DNA from: Balanoglossus misakiensis
Taxonomy: Eukaryota > Hemichordata
DNA length: 64,000 nt
Direction of reading: 5' to 3'
NCBI GenBank assembly: GCA_040954595.2
Contig: CM082576.2
Span: 4,278,001-4,342,000 of the forward strand
The notes below the pieces were generated by a model. It ran no database searches. It was not told the DNA's origin and saw only the letters and a program-made list of their open reading frames with translations. Position 1 is the stretch's first letter. Every line of letters begins with the position of its first letter. This document shows, piece by piece, positions 1 to 12,930 of the stretch. Position numbers and translations under genes: made by a program.

Positions 1-3000
1 AATGGAAAACTCCCCAAGTAATCATGTAGCTGCAAAGTCGAGCTCCGAAGGAAATTGTAAATCGATTTCCAAAGCAATCATTCTAAGTTGAGAGAAAAAA
101 AGATACACATGTGCCTATGAAGCAAAGAACAAATTTTCCTGGCCGTCAGCAAATGAAACGGCAGTGATTATCCGTGTGACTTTTAGTTGTGTTTGATTTC
201 TTGTTTCTGAGCTTGGTCTGGGAACCATGCATTTGCCAGGTTCGTTCCCTTGTGCGAAATCCTGCTACAAGCTGGCGAACAAAGGTTCAAATTGTTCTGG
301 TGTTTTTTCACAAATGGGGAAAAATGACCCAAGGAGGTCATGTCTAACAGCATGCTCATTCCATTTTCCCGAAATATGGAGCTTTTCCGAGGACAATGGT
401 CTTGCACTTAAAACCTCTTTTTGTGGTGGCGAATCTGAACCGATGCATTCATGGGAAAGTGTGAAAAAAAAGTGGTGTGATTTATCGTACTTCTCAGAAA
501 ATCACAAAAGCATAACAAGTCGAGGGAGTGATGCCGGGCTATACTACATTGGATCCTTTTGAATAATATGGTTTTGCTCATTTGAAACTAATGACAGGCA
601 CCCACACACCATGGTCGAAATCCTCGCATGGTTGTTTAACCGCTTTCATGTCAGACTCTCTGGCAACAAGAAGCTTAAAATTTCACCACAACATCTCGGG
701 TATCATCATGGCCTGAATGGGGATCGATGTTAACAAAACTTTTCAGAAAACTCAAGCAGTGCATCGGTGGTTTGAAGTGATTGTGATTCAGGGAGGTATA
801 ATTATCAGACCAACAAGAGAAGATGGTAAAATCCCGACTGTGACAGCATTGTGTCTTTACTTTTACTTATAAATGTCATTGAAAGACTTGGAATTGACGG
901 GGAAAAAAACAGAGAACAGGTCAACTTTGTTGAGACGTCTACTTAAATAGTCAACTAAATTGTATATCAGAACTTAATATACATGTAAGCTCTGTACTAC
1001 AGAACAAATTAATAATCAACTGCAGATACTTCCACGTCAGGCGTTACACAAAATACGGAGGTGCACTCATGACTATAACACTCCAGCCAACTCTCTGCCG
1101 TTCCCCAATCTCATAATGCTCCCAGTTTGTTTTTGCTTAGATTCACCGTATGATAGGGAGGGTTCAACGACAGACAGACTACACGTTCTGCCTGAGTGAA
1201 CACGTGCAATTCACTTCTATTACATTGCCCAGACCCAAGAGATTCACAGCCCGAAACTTTCCCAAAAGCTGGCTAGTTTATCTTCATCATTAGAGTCATG
1301 CCTCAGATATTTCATTTTGGGCGACTGTCTTCTGGAAGGCTGCGGCGCAATTATTCAATATAAAGTCCAATATGATCTGACAATGCTCGGCATACATCAT
1401 AATTTACACTATTTTTGATTAAATCCAAGACACTTCATTAAAAGGACGCTGTCCCGTGCATTGGAAAGTTTGCAGAGGGGGTGGGAAAGGACTTTGTTTC
1501 TTCAATGTCCGTGCATGGACGTTGAAAGTGTGGGAGGATGGACAAAGTGTGATTTGTGGGGCAATAATGTTCTGTCACTCCCCGAGGGGCTTCATGCATT
1601 GATTTTCATATTCAGGTTTACCGTGATACATGGAAGGCATTAACTTTTGCTTTACACTTGTCTGGCAAGATCAATACGTGGTGTTGAATACCAGATTGAA
1701 ATATGTTTGACCATTGGGTGGCTAGCCAGTGTCTATATGGATGTATAATAAAATCACCAGTTTATGAATCTTCATGATCTGAAAGTTGTCACATGCAAAG
1801 GAATGTTTACATTTTGTGGCAACACAGGCAACAAAATAATAAACAAAGCATTACACGCACAAGACACGTGGGGACTAAAATGAAGAAGTAGTGCCTGGTG
1901 TTCTGAAAAGAGTGAGCTAACCCTGCTCCACGTAGGGCTCACATCTATCCAGAGTCATAATTCGGGATGGTCAAATACTTTGCAGTTACATTTGTGGCCA
2001 TATTTTGATGAGCTGAGAGTGCCACAGCAACGACTCGAACGAGTCAAAATATGGACATTTTGCAAAAATGAGTTGTGTGTTTTTGCATGCATAAATCTAG
2101 CAATTTTGGATAAATATGACTTTTATATGAGTATTCATTAAACAATGAAATTTCTCTAAAATTTATAAAACCTGCATCTTATAGGCATGACCCATTGGTT
2201 ACTCAAACCGTCGCGTTCCAAAAATTAACCAAAGTTAATGTTTACAGAGTGAGATTTCTATGGGAAAAGGCAGTGATTTTGTTCAAACATCCAAATTTAT
2301 GATTCGAATGTACAACCATCTGCCGTTTTGCAACGAACAAACATAAACCAGGCAAGACAATGACCAACAAGCCTCTAACTCATCATTCAGGCTGAATTGC
2401 ACACACGCCAGATGACATTAGCTAGTTACAGAAGGACTGGGAAAAAATAGACATTTGGGTCGCAGTCCATATATCACCGGGAATGACTGAGGAAATGGTG
2501 AATATAGACACAGCAAAGTAGAGACATGTGAAAGGCAGAGGATGAAATATTGCGCATCGTCCATTGCTAAGATGTCTATAGTACCCAAGTGTGTGTTTCA
2601 TTAAAACCAGATGCATCTTCGAGATTTTGGGGGGCTGATTTAACTGTTCCTAGATGGATTGTTAGCGCTGTTGATGTTGAAATTCCATCAAAAGTTTTAC
2701 TTTTTGCCTGAAGAGAGAGGCTCACCTGTAAACTATAATTGTCTAAGTGCATTTTAATGGTGTTTTGAAAAGGGATGGAACATCTCCCGGGATGGCCAGT
2801 CAAAATCTTCACCTTTTCTACATTGTATCGTGCGGCAGTCAAGTTTATTATTGCTCATTAATTTTTAATTTTTCCAAGGCATCTTAAAAAATCTGCTCTG
2901 AAAAATGGCAAAATTGATCCCTTTAGACTGTCGGACTTAAAAGCTTTGCGGCATTAACGAGTTTTTGTAAAAAAAAACCAGCAACAGCTGGGTTAAAATC

Positions 3001-3600
3001 ATAAATTAACTAATATCGTAAAACCCAAACCTGATGTTTATGTTATTTATGAGCTAATTTGGATCGCCTGAAGTAAAAAAAAATTCCTTTACAGTTACCA
3101 CAAAATGGCTACTTTCAAAAGTCAATCAAACATTCTTTGCAAATAATTGTGGATACCTGGAGGCAAACTGAAGTTGAATTTTGGAAAAAATACTCGTAGT
3201 ATTGAAATTTGATTTTTTCCTCCGATCTGAATAGGAATTCACAGCAAAGTCAGCATGGCTCACTGCGTTGTAAAAATCATTTGTAGATGTTTCTGATACC
3301 AAAGTTTTCAAGGTTTTCTGGAATGTGGGTACAGTTTATATGGAGTAATGACAGTTTCAGTGTTTATCAACTGGAGGAACAGCATATCATCCTTTTACTC
3401 TCTTAAAAACTCACAGAAAGATGAATGGGGGGCACGCCTAGACAAAGATTAGCTTGACTTAAAGATCAGACTTCAAAGCGCACAGCTATCTCGTCCTCAG
3501 CAAAGACTACGACCCAAATTTATGGCCGCAGTCACTCCTATAACAGGCCATTTTTATGGGACAATAATGATGTGATGTCTTGGTGATAGAATCTGCAGAG

Positions 3601-3629
3601 GGAGAGAGAAGAGAGAGAGAGAGAGAGAT
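3601..3629. repeat. GA microsatellite
   Basis: Interrupted GA run with a pure (GA)9 core at 3611-3628. Confidence 0.9.
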
Positions 3630-5154
3630 GCGTACATCTTCCTCGTCAGATACGGTAGTCGTAGATAAAGATGAAACAGACAGGTAGTACTTGCCGTTAT
3701 CAATGATGTAGTATTATGGCAGAGCAATAGCCTGTCACACCGACCGTAAAGAAGACTTTACCTTCATTTAAGTTTATGTGTACTGCGTTTTCCCTTTGGA
3801 CGTCCCCAACTTGACATCTCTATAGTTTCTACAAATACCACCGGGGCGCGCGCACGCGAGAGAGCGTGGGGCAAGGGATTGGTAGGTGCAGTTAAAACGA
3901 CTTTATGGCTGCATAAAAGCTTGTGTTATCTTGGTCTTATTTACTGAAATCTGCACTAGCAATGACCCATGAAACTGTATGACATCATTAGCAAGGTGCT
4001 AAAATACCTTTCAGGGCTTTTAGACCTGGGCGACTCCCAGTGTGTTCCCACATTCCTGTTTTTATGCAGGCGGACATAAATCAAGCCCCATGCTACTGCC
4101 GGAGCAAGGCGTAACACGGTTTTGTTATCTCAGCTCCCGAAAGTTTTTCAGCGTCTGAGTATTAGCAGGTGCTCCCCCCCCTGACCGATAGCTTTTACTC
4201 TTTAATATTGCAGTAAAGTTGGCTTTAATAGTGTGCAGTTTTTTTATGACTCTGGCAGATAGCATCGCCTGTCTTGTCCCTGACGCTCCTTGCGCACACT
4301 CACACGCTGGCGATACAGCTTTGCTTCCTGCCGTGCGTGTTTAGTATCACGCTGAATGACTGACTGCACACCGTTGCACTCTAGGAACTGCGTATTAACA
4401 AACGGTATTTAAAAAAGAGCAGGGGGAGGTGGTGTTGATACTGTAGTCGTCATGGTTACTGCTCAGCTTGATCACAGAATGTGTCAGTGTCGTGGTAAAA
4501 CAGCACCTTGCATGCGGGGAATATTGATTTAAAAAGAAAAACACCAAACGTGAAAAGTGAGTAATGTCTACTTGGTCAAACAACTGCAGTGTTTCTGACT
4601 TCTAGGCTAATTAATTTTTGAGACAACTCAAATCCGTTGATCCTCGAAATTTCTTGACAAACAAAGTGGTTTTATGTGATGTATGAAATTTCACTATTTT
4701 CAGTTTCGGTTTCAGTTTGCATGACATTTCGAAATTAAAAACACACCAGAAATTTATTTTCAAGGGAAATTATTTTAGCACAATTTTAGTGGTTGCCTTG
4801 ATTTTCTCCTTTAAGACTGAGATATATTTCAGAACACTTAATGGGGCTATTGAGTTTTAATTTAAAGTGTATCTTAGTAACTGTCTGGAGATGAGCCGTG
4901 CTTCTCCTTGCCCAGGGGTATAAAGATGAGATTGCATTATCGCCATTACCATCAGTCCAAGGTTAATTACCAAATTTGTACAACTCCCAGAAAACAAGCA
5001 GGAGTTAACTCTGCTTTGCTGGTCAACTTGCCCTAATGTAATGTTCCCCTAGAGTTTGGTTGCCGTGGAAATTGCTGCGGCGTTTCTCGCTTTGCCCTTG
5101 ACTTGTCTACAGGCGATGGTAATGAAGTTTAGCAGGTAATGTCAGAAGATTTTG

Positions 5155-5178
5155 GAGAGAGAGAGAGAGAGAGAGAGA
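5155..5178. repeat. GA microsatellite
   Basis: Pure (GA)12. Confidence 0.9.
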
Positions 5179-8100
5179 AGAAAAAACTCATGGAAGTCTG
5201 ACACAAGCAAAATGATAAACAAAGAGGAGCGATATGGATGACAAATTAGCTCTCTGGGAAATGCCAAACAGATTGGATCTTCCGACTGCGCAACTAGACT
5301 AGGGCTAATAGCATGACGCTTGCTTGATGCATACTTTGACAAAACCACCGTTGACGTAAAAGAAACCGGGACTTAATGAGCATTTTGGACTGTTTAGCCA
5401 TTGCTTGCACTAACACACTTTCCCTTATCAGCTTTCCAGTACATTGGCTATTCCCCGAGAAAGTCTAAGACGATGAAATGATTCCTAAAATGAAATATGA
5501 AGTCTGGCTTCAAGAACTAATTAACGGGCCGTAAAAAATCTACCTTTCAAACCTTTTAGCGCCAACATACAGGTATGCTCAGGTTTCTCAGCAAAACTCA
5601 ACAACAGAAAGAGTAATTGACTTATTTTTCAATTTAAAAATGCTGAAAAATGTGTGTTTAAACTCAGATATGAGACTGTATAATTTATTCATTGCGCAGT
5701 CAAACAGCCACCAGCTGATGCAAAACTTGTAAGACATATGCTTAGTGCCATGGGCCATCATCGTCACAAGAAACGAGGACTTTTCCATTCATCAACTTCA
5801 AATGTCAAAATTATGGAACTTATTATCTTTAATGAATTAAAGTTAAATGTTATAAATCAGACGTGGCTAAGCTTTTTATGTGGGGATGGTTAAGTTTAAG
5901 TCAGGCTCTTGTCTCTGTTACAAATTTGTTTCTCGAATCAACAGGTTTTTCTTTCTCATTTATAACCCACACAGTAGCCACTGCTTATGTGTGGGTACAC
6001 TGTACATATATGTAAATGATCAAACTTAGCATCCCTCAATTGAGTAGCGGTTCACCCCTCAGCACAGGAATGATATGATCCATCTAAATGTGTCCGTGGG
6101 GATGACTATATTGGTCAAATATATGTATGAGATCTAGCCTTGAATATAAAACAGAAAGCAGTGACTGTCACAGGGGACCAATGTAGCAAGTTCTGTCCTG
6201 ATCTCACCTAAGACCAATCCCATCCCCAGAAACTCAGACCAGCAAGCAAAACTTCAGGGGAGAAAACAAAAATCACTAAAAATTTAGACTGAAAATTCAG
6301 ACTCACTGCGAGCATGGTTTTAATCCAGAGTGACACCAGTCAGATCCACAAGCTAGCTGCCTCTCAAGATACCATTTCAGATTTGCACTTTATCAATTCC
6401 TGGATCATTTTTTATTTCCAGACAAATTGAAAGTTTTTAAACTGCAAATTGATGGCAGCACAAGTACACTTGTAGTGAATCCTTCATAAACAACTGGAAA
6501 GTGTGAGGAGTTGCTTGCGGGGGGAAAATCAGTGAATAATCCATTCAAATCAAATCAAATGGAGAAAAGAAGATTTCTGCCGCAGGGTACAGGGGTCACT
6601 TTGCTTGCGAGAATATTGAATTTTGACAGGTCCGTATGGCAAGATACATAGAACCACCTTAAGGTATTGTGTCACATCTGGAGTGAGCTGGGGGGTTTTA
6701 GAACGCAGCCAAGTGTAAAGTTCCATGTCATTGGCTAAGACCTATAGGATTCTCTCTGTTTGTCCCTGCTTCAGTAAAGATGCAAGCCTGTCAATACGCA
6801 TTACAATATTTCGTGGAGCGGCAGAAACAACTGTTAAAATATTTAACTTTGTCGTACACAGTGGGACACACATCGAGAGACCTCCCCTGAAAATGCATTT
6901 TTTTCTCCCCGTTTTTCTGTCAGTGTTTTGGCCAACGGTGCTGAGAGCGCTTGCTGCTTGTCGCGTTCAATGCACATCGTTTGTACTTGGCCATAATTTT
7001 CAATAAACGGGAAACGTTCTGTGTAATTCAACAAGGCATGTTTAATGATTTCATCAGCACTTCAATTGTGGGCTCAAAAACCTCATTTGCAATTGGCAAT
7101 CAAAACTAAGAAGTCAAGAGAATTTGTCTTTCTGCCCTCTGATATTCAGCACAGACATCTCTTCAGCAAAACAGGTGAACAATTTGTACATGAAATGCAG
7201 TCAGCACTTTTAAATCACTGAGAAAACTAATGCTTACTGCAGAAATACATGTATGCTGTAGTATTTAATTAGAAAATTGCTGTATAATCTCTGTATTTGG
7301 ATTTTTCTGGGTATTTTTAAGTTTACAGGGTTCACAAACTGTCAAGTTCATGTACACAAAATCCTTGGATTTGAATACAGAATATGCATTCAGGCAAATA
7401 TACACATATGCATTAATTTCCCACCCGAGAGGATGCGCAACTCTAAAACTCAGATCATCTTACTGAGGTTAACACTTTGAAAAAACACAGCGAAAAATTA
7501 ATATTCATAAAGGGGGTTGTCGGTTTCTAGGGGTATATCAGCTGTGGGTTTCGCATTACATTCCATTCCTAATAACTCGACAAGTGTTTTTATGCATTGC
7601 CTATGATAGTCACAACTTGCTAGCAACTCTCCAGGGCACCTGAATTTGCATGAAATCTGCATATGAAAACATTGATTTGTAGCTAATTTGCATGCGGTGT
7701 GCCCTGGCTTAAGCCTTGCGTGAACGGTTTGATTGGAGACTTATAAACGCACACACATACGCATTGATTGAACAACAAGGTAATCACATCCTTGGAAGTG
7801 ACCGAATAAATATTAAAACAGTGGAAATTGCAAACTGCCATTAGGTATTAAATGTATTTAAATGATTTCTTAAATTTTTCCTTTGATGGGAAATTCATAC
7901 CACAAAGTAGCTGGATCGTTCTTATCACACTGCAGTTCAAATTCAAGTTTCACTCTCTAACGCCACATGCCTGAAGGGATTACCCGTTACTTCAAATAAT
8001 AGTGCTTAAAAGCACGGCTTTTCGCGCCCCCTAAAATAATTCCAAAGCCCACTTTGCTGCTAATCCGTTTCCTTCACTTTCAAAAATAATCACTGCGGAT

Positions 8101-11100
8101 TTCAACACCTGGTAAACTGTGTAAGTCAGGACTCATTACACGCAAGTGGTGGCCACGAATTCAGTGAAGCCGCCCGTTCAGCCGCTGAAAATGCAGCTGA
8201 CGTTCAAGTCTGTCAGCGATCGCAACAGATCCATTACGTCTTAATTGTTTTCTTTATTTTATTTTCAAGTTGAAGTTTGCCCCCTATCAGTGAATGCCCA
8301 GAAGCCTACATCAAATAAACTAATTATCTGGGTGGAGTCCACAGTTCAGGTTACCACTTAAACACCACGCGCACACACACACTCTCCTCTCGTCATATGG
8401 CACATGCAGTCTCTTTATGTTAGCTATTCACCGTACAGTCGTTGCCTGCAGCATTCTAATTCACTTTTAAACACCGCGAGAGTTACAACTTGCCAGAGTC
8501 TCTATTCATCTGGGGGGCAAATTAAAGGATGGAAAGTGATGAAGAAACTAATTGACAACTACGGCCCCAGTGCTTCTCTAAATTTGAAAGATATCTCCGA
8601 CGATTTTATTTTGGCACCTCACTCATCATGTGAGCAGAATCATTTGGACAGCAAATTGTTTTTTTTTTCACTTGTAGTCTGCAGAGAGAAAAAAACATAC
8701 AAACTGCCACTGTCGTCGTGCCATACATATACATGTACATTTTATTGGTACATAATCCTTATGGTTTAATTTTTAATGATGTCATCTTGATTGCACAGAT
8801 GGTATTAATTAACTAAATATTAATTTTTGATGTGATAACAAATTAACAATTGTCAACTTGCTGCATTAGTTATGGGGAAAAATCACTATTTTTTTATATA
8901 ATTTTAGTTATTTTAGTTGCTTATGTTAGGTAATTCATTTTGTTTGTCACAGCTCAACTTACTGTCTCCTTCATGGACATAACACTTTGAAGACATATTC
9001 TCATTTTATACCCATACATGCATGTACAGGACATTGATTTTGTAATATCAAAAGTTAGCGATTTTGTCCCTTTAATTCCATATTATGCAAAAAAATCAAC
9101 GCTCACACTTTTTGTGTCGGCACTCGTTTCAGTCAACTATGTGGTGCGATTCTGACCACCGAAGTCTCCCAGCTGATCTTTTGTTTTACGCGGGCAAATT
9201 ACTTCCCTTTCACTTTCGGCAAATTTCTGATCCGTTAATCCGGTCTTTAATCCCTATTGAAATGAGTTGTTCATTCCGTAAGCTGTTAATTTCCTCGGCT
9301 GTGAAAACGATACTAGCTTCTTAGCAACCAGCGCCTGGCCTTGTCACTTATCATCGCAATCAATCAATATCTATCACACCTTTTAAAATATACCCTTTCA
9401 CTGGTACTTTAGTGTTAGTCAAGTTGGCCAACAAAGCTTGAAAAGACTTCGGGTTAAGTTCCTTTACGGCGCATAACGGTCTATCTCTGCATGTACACCG
9501 TGAAATTCACATGTGCAAGTATTTCAGTAAAATAAGTCTATTTTATAATTCCCATTTATTTATATTCACTGACATTTGATTTACAAATCTTTGTTTTTCA
9601 GTATAAAAAATACTCTAAATTTTAATATGTGAGCTTTGTAGATAAACATTAGGCAATCGTGGTTTTAATGAGGACATCTTTATGTTGCAAATCTGTTTTG
9701 TGGAAAAATTTAAATACAAGAAGGATGCATGTACATTAACGTGATTTTTCTATACTTTGAATAGGTTTTTCGTGATATTGTGATTCAGTATTAAAACAGA
9801 AGCAATAAAAGAGACAACACCATAAGTGACTTCCAGTCAAATATGACCAGTGTGAGATTGATGTGTACCTGCCACTGAGAACTTGAAATACGACCCAATG
9901 TCAAGGTTAGAGTCAATGTCACTCAGTGGAGCTGTGCTTCATTGACTCGTAAAAAAAAAGAAGAAAGAAATATGCCAAACAGAATAGAAGTATGATGTCT
10001 AAACTTGTAAAATATTCATTTGTGAATCGTCATGAAGAGTTATGTTTGTTGGAAAGACACACGTGGCCCACGGGTGTTTTGGCCGATACAAATAAAAACG
10101 CAGAACCAAGCCAGTTTTTTTTCTTTGAGAATCATGCGCTTTCCTTCCTTCCTCGAGGAAACATGAAAAACATAAAAAGGAGCAGAGAGATGAAAACATA
10201 AAAGATAACTAGAATAATAAAGGACAGATCTGAGACAGCTGTAGAATTGTATAGACTTTATCGAAAAATACAGTCAGTAGTCAGATTTATTGGCAACCAT
10301 TTGTTCAAACCACCGTTTTGGAAGAAAGGTTAACTATACTTTTATTAGGAAAGCCATGAAAGTTATATGTTAGAGGTGAACAAGACGGCCAACCTGGAAA
10401 GTTTTATTTTGAAAACGTAGATCGGCATAAAAACAGGCAGGGTAGATGATGCAAAAAACATTTGCAGTAAGGTGAACAGTGTGTGGTTTCATTAATACGT
10501 CCATAACACGTGATTATTCGTGGCTGTAAATGTCAGATTTCATTGGGCTGTTTGGTCGGTAACGTCATCATTAACTCTCAATGTTAAGAATACTTTCTCT
10601 GTTGGCTAATAGCGGTTAGAAAACAAGAAAATGTTCAAATCTGGCCTGTGCTATGAAAATTTCTATTGTGAAAATACACAACATGAATAAAATGCATAAT
10701 TTATGGAACTAGAAAGCAAAAAACAACAAAACATTGACATGAAGTACACATTGTTTAATTTGAAAAAGACAAGAGAAGAAACAAAATACATCAAACGCTA
10801 GTATCGATTGGTGAAACTTCTGCCGATGCAAAATGGCCGCAGATTCCCTCACAGCATCTCAAATTCGATCCCCAATTGAAAACTTTTTCTCCCCCAGCCT
10901 TTCGCTGCTGCAAATGATATGATTACAAATGGACTCCCGAAGACATGACTCCAAATTTAGTTCTCCCAATTTGACAGTAGTTTAATTAACTATCACACAC
11001 TCCAGCGCTTTTATAGGTCTCTTGTTAGTCAGTTGTTTGTGTTAATGTGGACATTTCGTTGGTTCTGCATTCAGACAGGTCAATGATAATGACTGGGACT

Positions 11101-12092
11101 TTATCTTAGCTGGCCATTGGAGGGTCTTTCATCACCCTCCCGGTTCACTTGTCAGTCGTAATATGATGATATACAAGTTTTTAAAGACCGCGATGATATC
11201 GTCAATAATTTTATGCAATGTTTTCCCCGCGTTTGGTTTCTCATTTCTTTGCAAATTGCACCTGATTCTCTCCAACTGCTGAATATTCAACGTGGTATTT
11301 TTTTTGCGAGTCGTAATGAAGCCTTATCTATGCCCGGCAAATGAATTCCGTTCTGGCAATGAATTCTGTCAGTGTAACAAACTTGCCTACTGTTCTCGAT
11401 ACAACTAGGACGAATCAATCTTTACCCATAATCCTTAGAGATGCATACAGGCAGGCACAAAGTTGATGGGAATTCCAGCCGGATTTTTTTCTACCAGGTA
11501 TCTTGCCAAATGTATGGAAAACTAATGGGATAATCATAGATATAGTAAAAGTATAAACGTCTTCACTAACAGTACATTGACATTGCTTTCAGTTTTATTT
11601 TTAGTTCAGCTAGCCTACATATTTATGATGAAATACATACTGTAAATGTAATAGAATGCGGCCAACACTTTAGAGATATAAATGCTGAAGATGGGTGGCG
11701 AATGCAAGAAATGAAATTATTTGGTTACCGTGGATATTTGTCTTCTTAAAATAATCCAGTGTGTCTGAATTTTTTTACAAGTGACTATAAACCAATATGC
11801 TGATCACCTCCAGCGTCCATTTATAAGTAAACTTATTTCTACATAGTAGGAGAAAACGGAGACATGTCTCCATACTGGAAAGGCTGCAGATGAGCAGATC
11901 TCCTTGCCATATTCCCTTGGTAGTATTTCCAAATGTAATTACAGGGTTTGTCAAATGATTTTACATGTGGAGGACTCAGAAGACAAGAGTCAGACATCAT
12001 GTTTGACTGATCATACAAGCACACTGGACACTACGGTATTAGCCGAGACATGATCTTAATCCCGGTGACCTGCACACAAATGTACTCGCAGA

Positions 12093-12149
12093 GTTGACTT
12101 GGGCTCCCTGAGTCAACCCAGGCTTGATCGAGCCAAGGTGACTCAAGCC
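12093..12149. repeat. Two adjoining small inverted repeats
   Basis: GTTGACT (12093-12099) pairs with AGTCAAC (12111-12117), and three bases later GGCTTGA (12121-12127) pairs with TCAAGCC (12143-12149). Loops are 11 and 15 nt. Not a tRNA: no cloverleaf or T-loop sequence. Confidence 0.6.
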
Positions 12150-12916
12150 GTAAAAGCAAAGTTAGTTATATGTGTCTGAGATTTCACAGCCAGTTGAAAC
12201 GGGGGGAAAAATGCATTACCGGGAAAAATATGGCCTGGGATGTCAGTGTGGAGGAGCTGGCCGTGAGTCAAGGCAATCACGATTGACAAGATAAAAGACA
12301 AGATACACTCCGCTGGATAGTCTTTCCCATCTTCTTTTAATTCAACCAGTTTCATAATTATCACATTCCAAATGACAAATGTTGTGAAAGTGAGCTTTTT
12401 GTGCAAATTTCCGCAGCTTCGGGGGCGCGTATATGTCAGGGTTTTCGATAACCTCCACGAGCTAATAGGCGATACCGTGATGAGTATTTTTTACTCAATG
12501 CCCACATTTGTAAATCTTTTAATAATTGATTACTGGAATGACACAATGCGTAATTGAGTCGGGATAGATGTGTTGTTATATTATACGGTCTCATTTTCAA
12601 AATCACTTCTCATGTAGTGCGCATCAGTCATGATAATCACTCTTTCCGTGTTTTATGTCGGGCTGACTCGAAACACGATTGTGAGTTTCGACATGACAAA
12701 GTGATCTGCGAAAAAGCATCCATGTTAGTTAGCAGGCCATCACCGAATCTTTGATATATACCTCTCATTTCTGCGTTGAAATGCGGAGGTGTGTCGCGTA
12801 AATGCTCTCACCGCGGAAAACAATCACTTTCATGTGAAAATTCTCATACGGGCGACCCAACATCTCTGCAAAGGTAATCTAAACAAGCGCCATTGATGCA
12901 AAATTTCCACAGTTGA

Positions 12917-12930
12917 ATTTGCATGCAAAT
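12917..12930. promoter_or_regulatory. Palindromic double POU octamer
   Basis: ATTTGCATGCAAAT is a perfect 14-bp palindrome holding an octamer (ATTTGCAT) on each strand, overlapping by two bases. POU-homeodomain proteins bind this octamer. It lies about 6.9 kb upstream of exon 1. Binding is not demonstrated. Confidence 0.4.

Noticed and set aside
227-562. 111-codon plus-strand open frame near the left edge
   Set aside because: Cys/Ser-rich with no family resemblance and no promoter or polyadenylation context; treated as chance.
8404-8769. 121-codon plus-strand open frame
   Set aside because: Contains homopolymer-derived residues and no conserved pattern; flanks are equally AT-rich.
12093-12149. 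Possible tRNA gene at the paired inverted repeats
   Set aside because: No acceptor/T-stem pairing, no GTTCRANNC B box and wrong arm spacing.
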